Source: Sternotherus odoratus
Taxonomy: Eukaryota > Chordata > Testudines > Kinosternidae
Length of the DNA: 64,000 nt
Assembly (NCBI GenBank): GCA_032164245.1
Contig: JAVMKO010000007.1
Location: forward strand, 5,046,371-5,110,370
Direction of reading: 5' to 3'
Shown one piece after another: positions 11,001 to 26,000 of the stretch (within the stretch, counting starts at the first letter, position 1; every line of letters begins with the position of its first letter). Made by a program: the position numbers and the translations under genes. A model generated the notes under the pieces. It had not been told where the DNA came from, did not search any database, and worked only from the letters and a program-made list of their open reading frames with translations.

Positions 11001-14000
11001 AACAAGATGCATGTTCTAGGTTCTACACTGGCAACATCAAACCCCTACATTGGAAAAGAACAGCCTTCCTTGCCCTCTAAGTATCTGAGATGTCATCTCA
11101 GTTCCTGCAGACTCCTGAGATCTGATAGTGCAGTGGTTCTCAAACTCACTTGACCGCGCCCCCCACTTCTGTGTATCTGTAGTATTTATGCCCCCCACTC
11201 AAGTACACATGCCAATAAAAAAAAACCAACCATGCAAGTTTCACTAAATATTAAAAGCAGTCGGGTATTGCTACACCTTTACTTCTGTGCTGCTGGTGGC
11301 GGCACTTCCCTGGGATACCGGCACCCAGCTAGCAGCTGCCACTCTCTAACCACCCAGCTCTGAAGGCAGAGTGGAGACAGGCAGCTGCTGGCCAGGTGCC
11401 CAGCTCAAAAGGCAGCACAATCCGCCAGCAGCAGCGGCACAGAAGTAAGAGTGGCATGGAATATATAACTGTATGAACTCATCCAAGAAATTTGCTCTTT
11501 ATGCCCCAACCAACCCACAAAAAATGTGCGATTTCCCTGCGATTTAAGTAGATCCCTACTGATATTTGTGGAGGAAGCAACTTTGCTAGTTATTCAATGC
11601 TGTGGATAAAATGGGGGCAGTAAACTCCCCCCCCCCCAAAAAAAAACCCTTCTCATACCCCCCCCCCGAATATACTCCACACCCTGCTCCCCAGTTTGAG
11701 AACCTCTGTGATACTGTAATGCAAGGCAGAAAGGAAATGATTTTATAGTACTCTTTGTAATTCATGTCTACTCGTGTATACTCTAGCAATCCATCCTTAT
11801 ATATTTTAATTTAAAGCATCTGGCTAAGCATCTGCCACGGAGCTGGGAACGAAGCATGTGTAGACATACCAGAGCTAGCTTTGACATACCCAAGCTAGCG
11901 CCCATGCTGCTGCAAGCCCTCCCAGTCCCCTGGGTACTTATGACATAGGCAGCCAGGCTGTGCTGAAGCTTAGGCAGCCACAGCTTCACTGCTATTGAGA
12001 TCACGCTAGCTGAATTAAAGCCAGTAAGTGGAAATATGCTCCAATCGCACCTCCAAGGGCAGTGTAGACAAACCCTCAGCACCTCTACATTTCTTTACAA
12101 AACATGACGTACAAAAATTTCCCTTGGATTGACAGCCTCCGAAACCTCCCTATCCAACAGACGCGGCGGCACCTCAACCTGCAAAATCTACGCCCCCATT
12201 TAGCCCAGGCCCTTAGGCAAAGTGTGGGAAAACATGCAAGTCTTCCAGCATGCCTTGAAAGTCAAACATCTGGAAACTGTTGATCCACTTCAATGTTAAT
12301 GGTTATTTTTCAGTTTTTCGTGGTATGACTACACTGCAGCAGGGAGCGAGCCTCCCAAAAGACAGAGACTCATGCAAGCGGGGATCCAGCTAGGATCTAC
12401 AAACAGCACTATGGACATTGGGGCTCCAGCAGAGTCTAGCCACCCAAGCTCAGACCCAGTTGGAGGAGAGAATGGGGAGTGGGGGGGAGGTTTGAGAGCC
12501 CAAACTGCTGCCCAACTCACAGGGCTCGCCCAACTACCGTGAGAGCCTGTCTACCTGGGCTCAGAGAGGTAGCCGTGTTAGTCTGGAATTGCAGAAGTGA
12601 CAGAGTCCTGTGGCACCTTAAAGACTAACTAAAGTATCGAAGCATAAGCTTTCCTGGCTTAATACCCACTTTGTCAGCTGCATGCATGTACCTTTGTCAC
12701 TTCTACCTGGGCTGGAAGGCTCACTTCCAGCTCAAGTGTTGACAAGTGGCAGCTGGTCAACCTTGGCACAAGGGGGGTATAGCAGAAAAGCCTGGGGGCT
12801 CCCCACACCATAACTCCCCCCTTAGCCCCAGCTCTCCGGGAACTCTTCCCCCTAATTCTTACCCCATTCAACCCTGGCCCCTGAAGTCTGCCTCCTCTCT
12901 TTACCCTAATTCCTCCCTTCTCCTCAGACCCTGGTGCTTACTCACTGCCCTGCCTTCCCACTGCTAGCCACAAGTCCTTAGGACTCCCTCTGCCCTAGGT
13001 CCGGAGTAACACATTTACCCGCTCAGAAGGGTGGCTCTTTTGCCCATTTGGCCTTTCTTCTGCTTCCTTAACTTCTCCTTCAGCTTCTTCTCCCCTGCAG
13101 ACTGCACAGTGAAGGACTGATAGGCAGCAAGCCCCAAGGATTATTAGTGGGGTCCTGAGGCATTGGATTCACTGCCCAAGCCACAGGCTGCAAGGACTAT
13201 ACAGCACTGTACAGCATTACACTCTAATTGCCCCCATTCAAAATCCCGGCAGCTGGCCTATCGGACTTTCACCGCACAGTCTGTGCACGTGCCAAAGGGG
13301 CGATGGAGAAGGACATCTGGAGGCTGTTATTAAATACAAACTGCTAACAGAATACAGTTGCTGTGTTCTCAATTCATATTTAGTGACATACACATATTTG
13401 TGTGGGCTTTTATAGGAGGGGTGGGGACCCAGTGCTCCCTGTATATAAGCCACCACCAGTGTAGACATACCCTAGGTACACCTCCAAAGTTATTAGCATC
13501 CTCTAAAAACCACCAAGGGAGACTGGCATCATGGACCATTCGGAGATGGGAGTTGACATCTCAATTGTGAATAAAAAATGATATGTAGGGTGTGGACTGA
13601 CTGTGATGGACCCTTAAAGTAAAGACCAACCGCTTATGGTGGATGCTATCGAAAAGAGCAAGCAAGCGAGTGGGGGGGATGACATGGACAAAGCAACAGG
13701 CTAGTAAAATGATATTTGAAGCAGTCTTCTGAACGGATATGAGCAGCGCAAGATTTGTCAAGGCCAGAGAAAGGGATGTTGCAGCAATCGAGACACAAGA
13801 TGACAGAGCTTGAACAGGAATTTTAGCTATATCTTATACTACGCTGAAAGAATCTGCAAGATTGAGATGTGTCCTGGGTATGAGGACCTACTGAGATGCC
13901 CCAATTGAACATGTCACCCAGGTGAGTGACAGGTAGGAATGGTAATGTTGTTAAGAAAAGAGATGATGGGAGATTAAGAGCAGACTAAAATGACCAGTGT

Positions 14001-17000
14001 TTTCTGATTAAGTGTTGGCAGATTTGTCACAGTGCTTTTGTGCAAGGAGTAAGGACTCTCACATAAAGCTTAGCTCAATTTTCTGGTCTTCATGAGTTTA
14101 ACATCTTCACCTTATTGCCTAACTTCTTTGCAATGCATTTTAGGATTGCGTTCCCACTCTGAACTTTAGGGTAAAGATGTGGGGACCCGCATAAAAAAAA
14201 AAGAAATAACCCCCCAAACTTATTTTACCAGCTTAGGTTAAAACCTTTTCCCCAGAACACAAACTTCTCCTGTGTCTGGACTTGGTATATTGGCTGCCAC
14301 CACCAAATTAAGCCCACAAAACAATGGGCCCTTGGAGGGGGAGGGGGGGGCTGAGCGAGCGGGGGGGCCTTGGAGGGGGGAGCGGGGAGAGAGCTGAGCA
14401 AGTGGGGGGGCCACGAGCCGTTACCGTTGGCCCGTGTCCACGGGCTTTTACACTAGTACTATATAAAGGAACATGGCTCTCTGCGTATCCTCAACCCCTT
14501 CCACCTGTTGGGAGTATGGGGATCTTCATTGATAATCTATACGAACTCAAGTTACACGGAAGGAACTTTCTCCAAGTACTAGCCATTATTTTTTTGGCTT
14601 GTTGCTATTTATAAAATTGGGGGGGGGGGGGATTGAACTATGAAAAAATGTGGAAAACGGTAGAAAGAAAAAAAAAAAAGAGTACCCAGAACTGATCACC
14701 ATGAGTAAATGTTTCCATCTAAGCAGAGAATATTAAAGCACTTTGAAATGTTAGCAATGACAAGGTCAGACTACTTTTAGTTAAAGCAACATTCAAAGAA
14801 ATACATCTCCTTATTTCACAGTAAATTAAATAAAAGCTAAGAGTCAAAGCCTAAGTAAGAAAATTCAGAGATCACTCAAGTGTGTATAGGCCATTTTGAG
14901 ATCAACATTACTTTTCCAGAGTAGATTGTGCAATTGGGGGTCTCTCTCAGTAGATCTATCTGTTCGTTCATTAGTTCATTACTTTAACAAGTATTTGCTG
15001 TTTGGCACCAGAAAGCTAAGCTAGCCAGCTATCAGACCACAAAACGAATGATTCTTTTTGCAATCAAGCCAGTAAGAGAAACTATACAGCTTCTGTATTA
15101 AATATTAATTGATTTTGTCCATTATTACCACCTGCTGAGGAGGGGCACTCAGTTTTATATAGCTGATATGATTTTAAAACCTCTGAATTTATTTTATGAA
15201 ACTAAAAAGCTAACAATGCCTGTTTTCTTACTCAAAAAGTTGCCATGTTCCAAGTACACCGGCCCCCCCGCTAGAACGCAGGGTTCGGGATCCATGCGCA
15301 GTACCACATTAATGCGGGGACCAGGTTACCATGGATCCCAATTAAGGTAATTAAATTTGAGATTCATGGCTGCGACCACGCTATATGCGAATCCGCGTTA
15401 TAGTGACGCAGGTTATAGCGAGGGTCCGGTATATCTGGAAAACATTACCAAACTGCTTTAATTATATATGCAAGTGTCATAGCACCAGAGGCATGTAACT
15501 AGTGCACTGCATAATTGTTTCTGACCTAGTAAATCAAATGCAAAATTACACTCATCAGAACATTTCTTAATGTGAAAATGAACACTTTTTATGATCTTCA
15601 TTATAGTAATCAGTATGATGCCACAGTGACTATATCACATTTCTATTTCACTCTCTTTAAGTGGGTTCAAATTATACTCTACCTTAAGCATACACCAGGA
15701 ACTTCAGATAAGACTTGGCTTGAGGATACATCAAACAGCAAAAGGCTTCAACTATATTTCTTAAGGAGTGGTCTCACCTTAGCTGGAAGTTTGGGATTCT
15801 CAAGCATCTTTCCAAAGGCGGATAAAATTACACACAGAAGTGCAGAAATCAGCATCATCACTCCAACTGCCATTAACCATGATATACTGCAGAAGTAGCA
15901 CAAGCTTTCCGCTGATGTGCACACAATTACATGAACTGCACAGAGCATCAGGCACATCAAGTAAAACAGCAGCGAGAACAGCGGAGGTGAGAGTGGCACT
16001 TCAAATTCAGCCCTGCTGCTCAGTGCTTTCGGCATGCTGAGCAAAAGCAGAAGCAGAACCTAGGAAAGAGAACAAAAATACTGGGATGGTCACTCAGTAG
16101 ATGCAAAAAGACAGTTAGCGTATACAACAAACATTCAAAGGAAAACAGTGTTGTTGTTTTCCATACTGCATTGCCAGTAAATATATTTTGCAACGAGGTT
16201 GTGTGTGATGGAAGGTATATGCCAGAGTGGGTAGTTTTATGCCAATTGTAACTGAAGAATATACTTACATATTTTAGTGTTTTTAAAGTGATACACAAAC
16301 TGTTGCACAGAAATCCCACAAGCCCTGAGTACACAAAACTCTCCCTGATTTCAATGGACGAGAACAGGGTGGGGGTGAGAGGGCGCACTGAAGGAGAGGG
16401 GAGTGGGGTGTGAGGGGTAGATAGGGATGCAGAAGGTTACAGGTGCAGGAGGATGTGGGGAGTCTGGGGTGCATAGGGACAAAATGGGAGTGCAGCAGTG
16501 TATGGAGGTGAATGGAGTGGAGGGCTGTTGGGGTGAGGGACATAGGGTGGTGGAGAGAATGGGTGGGGAAGTGCTGGGATGGGTAGGTGTGGGGAGCAAG
16601 ACAGGATTGGGGAGGGATGCAGTGAGGGGGATGGGAGTGCAGGGGGCGGGGAAGAATGCAGTGATGAGGCTATGGCGGGGGGGGGGGGAGAGGGGAGGGA
16701 CAGAGAGAGATGCAATGACGGGGGGGATAGAGATGCAGCCCCATTCCCAGCACTCAGAGACAGGGATACACATACCTCAAACTCCTCCCGGGACGAGTGA
16801 CAAACCACAGTTTGCCGTAGGGCATACACTGCAGTTCAAAGCCAGACACATGGGGAACGCAAGGAGAACAGGGTCGGGCAGCAGTGGGAGAGGCGCACGC
16901 CACACAACCCCTCGGCCGCCGCCTGCAGAGCGCTCTCATAGCACACACTCCCCTGCCCTGACCCAGCCAATGGGTCAGGGCAGGGGAGCAGCTCTGTTCA

Positions 17001-20000
17001 TGAAGCAAGATAGGCTAGCGCATGTCAAAGGTGACATGCAAACTGATTTTCAGTGGCACTCACACTGCCTGGGTTCTGGCCACTGGTCCGGGGGGGGGGG
17101 GGGGGGGGGGCTCTGCATTTTAATTTAATTTTGAATGAAATTTCTTAAATATTTTAAAAACCTTATTTACCTTATATACAACAATAGTTAATTCTATATT
17201 AAAGACTTAGAAAGAGACCTTCTAAAAACGTTAAAATGTATGACTGGCACGCGAAACCTTAAATGAGAGTGAATAAATGAAGACTCGGCACCCCACTTCT
17301 GAAAGGTTGTCAACCCCTGGGCTACTGGATACAAGAGCAGTTGAAGCTGGAGCACATCTGCACACTTACTGTTAATATCAAAGTATAGAAAGCGGAAACC
17401 AAAGAGATTATACCAAAGCTTCCTAACAGCTATCCCAGAAAATAATTCTGGTGTGTTAAGTTATACTTCATCTTTCAATGGGAAAGAGTTAACACTGTGA
17501 AACAGTTACCAACTTCTGACATTAATCATTACTTAGACCATACTATCTCGCCAAAAGAGCAAATTGAGCATTTCAGCTCTTAGCCACTTCATAACGAGAT
17601 GTGAATTCACAAGAACATAAATTGGGAAGGGACCTCCTGGGGCATCAAATCTACTCTCCCCTAGCACAGGCAATGCCATCATAGAACCTCCTTTCTAAAC
17701 TTATCAAGTCGTACCTCCAGGACTATCACAGTCCCCACCATCATTGAATACATGTCGTATTGTGCCACTTGCTTGCTCAGTGAAGAACTCAAGATCTTCA
17801 GCGCCTCTAAATATTGCTTAAGGACCTTTTTGCCAAGGTTTAAGAGGACTTCTGAATTATTTCCCTCTAGGTAGAGCTTGATCCAATTCCCATGGGATTT
17901 TTCTGCTATCTTAAAATGCTCAAACCCAGGATCTAGTAAGAAAGAAGTAGGTAAAAGTAAATTAGTAATTTAATTAGTAAGGTAAGTAAATCAGTAATTT
18001 TCAGAGTCCTGATTATATTTTTACACTTCCCAGGAACACCTTGCTTCAGGACCCAAAACAATTGTAAATTTCACTCAGAGAACAATATAAATCTTAAATG
18101 AGCAATCAAGTCTATAATGAGGTAGTTTTCCAGAATAAGACTGATTAATCCCTGAACAATGAAACAGTAAAGCCCTCAAAGTTGAAAATAAGTAAACATA
18201 CTGAAAATAAAAAACCTATAAAAAAGTTAGAACTTCCAAACTGACACTCACTTATATACTTAAGTATTTAAGCCTTGTCAGAACTCATATGTTCTCCATT
18301 AGGATCACTAGTTATTCATAATCACTATAGGCCCAGCTGGATACCATCTGTTGGTGGCTCTCTGGAGGGAACATCAGTTCCTTCCTTCAACTTGTGTGGG
18401 CAAAGCAACAGGAATTTGTATATAATGTGATATGGACTATTTTATTTTTGTTTTCAACAATAACTGCCAACAATGCCTTTTCTGATTTAAATGTGAAGTT
18501 TTCCATATTTGTCTCACTGTCCAATAAGACACGGCTTGTTTTCTGGGTTCTATCCAGCAAATTTGAAATGTTTTTTTTGCAAGATGGGGCATGTAATTTA
18601 TAAACTCATTCTTCACCATCAATAGTGTTAGAGCCCTAATCAGTGGATAAGCATAAAAGTAGACAGGTAAATTATACAATCTCTTTCATTCAGATGTTGA
18701 CATAGGTACTGTGAGACTAATATTAGACTGCATCCCTGAAAAGAAATCCTTTTAAAAGGTTTCTTTTTCAAACACTTTTCATTAGTATCAATAAAAACGT
18801 GAAATTGTTGAATTCAGTAGACTCAGATTTGTCCGTCATACAGCAACACACAACCATTCAATCTTTTTTCACAGAGTATCATTCCCTGATCTCTGCACTC
18901 AAGTCCCCAACATACATATTTCTGTAATTTCACCTGATAAAGCCAAATAAAATTAGTAGAAACATGCACCGTTACTTCGTGCAGTCAATAATTTCAGAAG
19001 TGATTTAGTATGCCTCCCTTTTAGGGTGTTCAACCTGAAACACTGCAAGTGGTCTGATTTTTCAGACTACCTACCACCCGAGAAGCAGGTCCCTTTCAAG
19101 ACAGATTCCCCAAATCCTAGACTTCTGAAAATCTTGATACCCTATGTTTGCAAGTTTCCAAGGCTCTCTACTGGAATTAATCCTCTTTAAAGGTTATAAT
19201 TTCATAGAAAAGTCCTGTTTCTTAGGAACATACTATTAAGGAAGCTACAATAGCCAAGGTATTTCCAAGACAAGGAGACTTCAGCCTAATCTTCAAGCCT
19301 TTTAAATCTGAGTCTGTGAAAAGTGAAGAGATTAAGATCAGACAGTCCGACCTTGTGTGCAACACAGGCCATAGAATTTCACTAAATGACTCCTGCATCC
19401 AATCCATCACTTGTTGAGCTAGGGCACATCTTTTGGAGAGAGATTTCATCTGGATTTAAAGACTTCAAGTGACAGAAGCTACCACATCCTCAGGTAAACT
19501 GCTGCACAATGGTTCATTACCTTATTTTAGTCTCAGTTTTCTTAGCTTCAGCTTCCAGCAACTGACTCTTATGTCTGATAAATTAAAGAGACCTCTATCA
19601 AGTCTTCTACCCATGTAGGCACTTGTAATCTGTAGTCAAGTCACCTCCTAAATGTCTCTTGGATAAACTAAATAAGATAAACTTCTTTAGTCTCTTAGCT
19701 AGTGTCAATTGAACGTCTGGTATCAAGAAAAACAAAGTTCAGCAAATCAAAGTTTTGAAGGGAAAAACTTGAGAAAACTTGATCAAATCTGACTTGTTAT
19801 GCTTTGACTTTTAATTACTTAAAATCTATCTTTGTAGCTAATAAATCTGTTTGTTTATTCTACCTGAAGCAGTGCATTTGGTTTGAAGCGTGTCAGGGCA
19901 TCCCCTTGGGAGAACAAGCCTGGTACATATCAATTTCTTTGTTAGGTTGATGAACTCATATAAGCTTGCAGCATCCAGCAGGCATAACTGGACACTCCAA

Positions 20001-23000
20001 GATGGAGGTTCCTAGGGTTGTGTCTGGGAGATATTGGCTAGTGACATTCAGTTGCACAATCCAAGGAGCAGCTTACATGCCAGAGGCTGAGAGTGAACAG
20101 CCCGGCAGTGGGGGTTCTCACAGCAGAGCAGGGTAAGGCTGGCTCCCAGAGTCAAGGATTGGAGAGGCCTAGAAGATCACCGGTCTGGATAACACCAGAG
20201 GAACGTCACACCTACCAATACTGCAAAGGCTGAGGTGACTGAAAGAAAAAATATTTGATATTTGTAAAGACAAAATGGACTTTCCTAGAGAGAATGAGAG
20301 AGCTATTATTCCAAAACTCATCTTCCTTGGTGCTCTCAGGAAGATCTGAGACTCAGAAGATAACGGCTAGTTTTTCCATTGTAGAAACTCATTTATCCTC
20401 TGTAAACATCCGAGTAAGAGTACAAAACTGTAGTGCCATCATCTTCACCTCTGGATTTTAACCAACTCCCTACAAAATCAGTTTTTCTCCACACTCTAGG
20501 ATGGAAATCATCTAGTTTATTCAGTTACATTAAATTTTGTTTCAAGAAAGTTACAGACACAATATGGTGTCAAGGAAACATGCACTGAATATTTCAGTTT
20601 AGATAAACTGCAGAAGTATTTGTTGCATTAATAGTAAACAAATAAGGGCTCCTCTACACAAACAATTAGTGTACTGCAACCTGGAGCATATGTCTATCCC
20701 ACGCTAGCCTGCCACAAACTAACTGTCCATGTGGCCCCTGCTACCAAACACTAAACTTACATAGTACCCTCAGATATATTCCCATTTCAAAGCCGAGTTC
20801 CTGCAACGTTTGCAGTAATGACTGTTAGACTTGAAAGTATTTTCTTTAACCCCGGGACTCTCACCAACTACTTTCTAAAGTAGCCTCCAATAGTTGTGAA
20901 ATTAAGAATTCCATCCGTGAATTTTTGGTGCACAATCGTCTAGGATCACAGATGATTTCAGCTACATTTTTTCCAGCAGTTACAATTCAAACCAGTACTT
21001 CCCACACAAAGATTGAAGTCGGTGAAATCAAAGGGCTTTTCTACTCTGAAGAGTGCCTGGGTAAAATAGCACTCCCTCACTCAGAGCCATCTGCTCTTTG
21101 TTTATATTCAGTTACATCTGCTTACTTTAGAGACAGGGATTCTTTGTTTTTTTTAATACAAACTTTTACTCCCATTAGCCCAGCAGAGCCGCAGCTAGAA
21201 GAGCGAACTAAATTCTTTTTCTTGTGCAGCAAGAAAACTGTTTAGTGAGTTTGTCAGTTACAGCTGTGCCATCCTATTGAAGACAATGTTGCACAAGTGT
21301 AACTGACTGCACTCATCTGGCCTGCGGAATCTTTTGAGGAATAATGCATGAGAACAGAAGAGCCCAGATCCAATTTACGCGACTGGCTAAACTTAGAAAC
21401 TTTACTTAATATTGAATCTTGAATGACAAGTGGAACATCACAATGCCATTTTTACAGTCATTTTTCAGTGTAGACTACTGAGACTTTATAATGCCATCCA
21501 AAATCCCCCTATTGTTATGGTCACTATCAGCATTTTATACACTGTACAGCCACTTCTACCCTGAAACAAATCTCCATTTATAAATATTGCCTGGTTTGAG
21601 ACTTAATACTACAAACGTATTAAACTTTTCCTCTAATTTTTGTACCATTTTCCTTTATGGCAGTGTTTCGCAAACTGGAGTCCGTGGATCGCTGGGAGTC
21701 AGGGAGGGTACTCTAATGCACAGTTTGTCATATCGGGTGACTTTGGAAGGGTCATGATGTACTGAGCATTGTTGTTATGGTAATGTCGTAGCAATCGTTG
21801 TTGTAGTAATGTTATAGGTTGTAATTTCATGTATATAGTTATGAGGCTGAAAATGTGTCCTCGTGGCTTAAAGCAAGCCCAGGCAAAAACTTCTCCAGAA
21901 GCAGAGGGGTAGTTCACACCTCATCAGGGCATGTGTGGGACAACCCAGCCCAACCTCACAGGAACAACGGACACTGGCCTAGGGACAACATCTGTTGGAC
22001 TCTCCAGTAAGTCATCCCCTCTTCCTTTGGTCAGTTTGGGACAGTAAGGAGGTAATGCCAACCTGAGCCTGAAGGGGGGGGGGGGGCGGCAAAGAGGGAA
22101 GAAAGAACATGATAAAAGGGAGACACATTTGCCATGGTCTTCCTCTCTTCCACCTCCACCTACAGACATCACCACCAAGCAACTGAAGTGCTGATCAAAG
22201 GGGAGAGCCTGGCTGAAGGGCAACCAGCCAGCCTGTGGTGAGAAGAATCGAAGTTTGTAAGGGCACTGAAAGTGTTAAGATCAGCCTAGAATGAGTTTTG
22301 CTTAAATTTCATTTGACCAAATCTGACTTATTATGCTTTGACTTATAATCACTTACATTTATCTTTGTAGTTAATAAATCTGTTTGTTTATTCTACCCGA
22401 AGCAATGTGTTTGGTCTGAAGCGTGTCAGAGACTCCCCTTGGGATAACAAGCCTGATACATATCAATTTTTTGGTTAAACTGACAAACTCATATAAGCCT
22501 GCAGTGTCCAGTGGGCATAACTGGAAACTGCAAGAGGTAGGTTCCTAGGGTTATGTCTGGGAGATATTGGCTAGTGACACTCAGTTGCAAAATCCAAGCA
22601 GCAGCTTACATGCCAGAGGCTGAGAGTGAACAGCCCAGGAATGGTGGGGCTGGCTACCAGAGTCAAGGACTGGAATGACCTAGCAAATCACCGGTCCAGC
22701 CAACACCAAAGGGGAACATCACAATGCTTAAAAGCAATACTGTTTATATTTTTGAGCTGGTTTTTTAAAATGTCAGCATTAATTCCCCATTTTTGTTATT
22801 CCAAATTAAATTGTTTTTAAAAATAAATGTCAAACCACAATTTGACAACTGAAAAATATCTAGATTTAAGGAAGCTATATAAGAAACCAATATATAGGTT
22901 AATGTTCTTGTGGGCCTATAACTCCTAGCTTCTCAAAGATAGAAGACCATGTTTAAATTCAGTGCATTACTAACAGCACTATGGTGGACATATTGGATCA

Positions 23001-26000
23001 TGGAAACTTAAGAATACTGGTTGGATTTTATTCCCGACTGCTATCTAGTAGATTGGATAAAGCAGATTTACAAGAAAAATATATCACCTGATCATCAAAC
23101 ATAAAACAATTTGTTCATTTCAATTTTTGGAGGTAGTTCAAACATTTACATTTGCAATCATGGTATGGTTATAACCTTAAAAGACACCGGGGGCTCACTT
23201 CTTTTCAGATAAATTATTTGTTCCACGTCACTTCATCACTTATCTTTTAGGTCCTCCTGCTGAATTCAGTTTGTTGTAGATCACTGAGCATGTCAAGTTC
23301 TATTTTACTAGATTTTGTAACATGAGCTCCCCATGTGCAGCTCATGCTGTCTCAATGACTTGCGGCTCCCCTGGTTAAGAGCAGGACTCAAGCAAATAGG
23401 TAGCGCTTATAAATGTGGCTGTAATTATGCATCTTAAGTCAGAATTATGTACTTTCATTCACACACACCATACAAGCTCCCTAGGACATTTCATTTCCTG
23501 ACAGTAGGAAGATTGCTCTCCTAGAGTAACTGAAGTAACATTACGTAATGCATTTGTATTTCCACTGAAACATCGAGGACCTCAAAGAATAGTATTCCAC
23601 TCTACTCCATGCTGATTAGGCCTCAACTGGAGTACTGGGTGAATTCTGGATGCCACATTTCAGGAAAGATGTTGAAAGGTATGAAGAACAGATTGGAGAA
23701 AATCCAGAGAAGAGGAACAAAAATGATTAAAGGTCTAGAAAACATGACCTATGAGAAGAGACTGAAAAAACTGGGTTGGGTTTGGTTTGTCTGGAGAAGA
23801 GAAAATCAAGAGGGTGTCAGGGTGTTTAAGCACTGGAATAAATTGCCCAGGGAGGTTGTGGAATCTCTGTCACTGGAGATTTGTAAGAGCAGGTTAGACA
23901 AACACTTGTCAGGGATGGTCTATAATAGTGAGTTCTGCCATGAGTGAAGGGGACTGGACTAGATGACCTCTCGGGGTCCCTTCCAGTCTTTTGATTCTAT
24001 GATTCCCCAAATAGGGGAATATTTTGTCATCACAGAACTATGTTAACATCCTTTACACCAGGCTTCCTCTCAGACTATGACATAAGAATGGCTGGGCTTC
24101 CCTGGCATCGGGATGATATCAAACTACCAAAACTCCTCATTGGGCCCAGTGACAACCAGCATTAATTGTAAACTGGACAGAGCTAGGAAGGGCATCAGAG
24201 GAAAAAAAGTGGCTTTAATTTCACTGTTTGACTCCATTAGGAATAAACATGTGCTTTCATTTAATCCACATAACTAAGTCAAAGTCAATATTAGACATTA
24301 ACTGAAGAGTATAATTTTAGTTTTAGGCCTAAAATGTAACTCATCACTGCAGCAAATACAATCGTGCTTTAAGCAAGCTAGTATTTTTGCAAAATAGTTC
24401 ATTCCCCCACAGTTATTTACATTTTACAGAAACAATCATCAACTTGCATGTCATTCATAACATGCACACTTTGGGAAGCAAGCGCTCGTGTGTCATCTTT
24501 CAGTTCAGGAAGTCACTCACTCCAAACCACATGTTTGTGTGTAGCTAAGCTCCTTCCAGACTCTCTTCTTTCTCTCTTCCCATCTTGACATTTTGGCATT
24601 GTCCGAGTCTTCTATTAACTGTCTGGACTCACCTCTTCCAAAAAAAGCCATTCCATTGCTCCTATGTCCATTTCTATTAACTCTTCCCCTCAAAGTGATG
24701 AACTCCCCAGTTCAGTTTCAAAATTTTCATTTAACATTTAACTTTAACGTACCTGAAAATTGATTTTTAGCTTGAAGATTCCTTTGTCCATCAACAAGTT
24801 ATTCAAATACCTATGCTCTTACGACAAAGTAGAGCTTGTCGGAAATATCATCAACAGACCCATGGATCATTTGAAATGGACAACCAATGAAAGACAATCA
24901 TCCTCAACTTTGAGGGATTCCCAATGATCTACATGCATATAAACACACAACCCTACCTTTTTCCAGGCACCCAAGCATCATAATTAATACATTTATTGCT
25001 GATGCTACACACTGGACAGATTTTTTTCAGTTGCCTACCTTAGCTCAGTTACTCCTTGATCATTTTCCCCTTCAAAAGATCCTATTGCTTTTGGACTCAA
25101 GGGACAAGAAAAGTTCAGACTACTTTTAGCAAAATGTTCTACTTAATATTTATATCCATCACCTGAAATTACTCAAGGCATCATAATTTTTAACTGGCCA
25201 AAACACAATGTCCTCCTTAAATGACAAGTTTCTTATCCCTGCTAATTTTTGGTTAGTAGCATCTCCTTCGTCACAAATGAGTAATGAATCTCCCTCTGTA
25301 GAATTCAAAGGCGATCCAACTGATACTCAGGGCTCCAGTTGCCAGAAGCTGGGAATGAGCGACGGGATGGATCACTTGATGATTCCCTGTTCTGTTCATT
25401 CCCCCTGGGGCACCTGGCACTGACCACTGTTGGCAGACAGGATACTGGGCTAGATGGACCCTTGGTCTGACCCAGTAGGGCTGTTCTTATGATCAAGCCC
25501 TGCTGTTCAACTCAGGCCACTAGAAGAATTTTTTTAAACTTGTAGAAGTCCTTCAGCAACCTATTAGCATTCAGACAACTTGAATTACATTACCTAACCT
25601 AAATATATAATTGCCTTCAAGTCTCTCTTTAGAAAAAAAATGTATTTTGTATTCTAATCATTTACCAGAATGCCATAGTGGGCTGAACAAGAGAATCTGC
25701 TCAGAGAAAGAAAATTAGCAGGTAAGACATTTCTCATTCTCCTGCACAGCTTCTCTTCTCATTCACAAGCGGGAAGTACTGAACAGTGATTCACAGACAT
25801 AGGGATAAAGGATAAAAGCAGACTTTGTTATTATGGTAGAATTATCAGCAGAAATAGAAGTTGCCCCTAAAAAGAAAACCCTTGTAATTTAGGAAAGAGT
25901 TTGAGATCCAATACAGCTACACCCTTTTCTACGAAAAGATGCTTGTATAGAGGAACAGAAGCCTAAATTGCAAGACTTCCTCTGATGAGCCTCAGACTTG

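Noticed and set aside
16427..17128. Plus-strand 233-codon Gly-rich open frame and overlapping minus-strand Pro/Ser-rich frames
   Set aside because: Low-complexity translation of a G-rich repeat with no domain, lying in PIGG intron 7.
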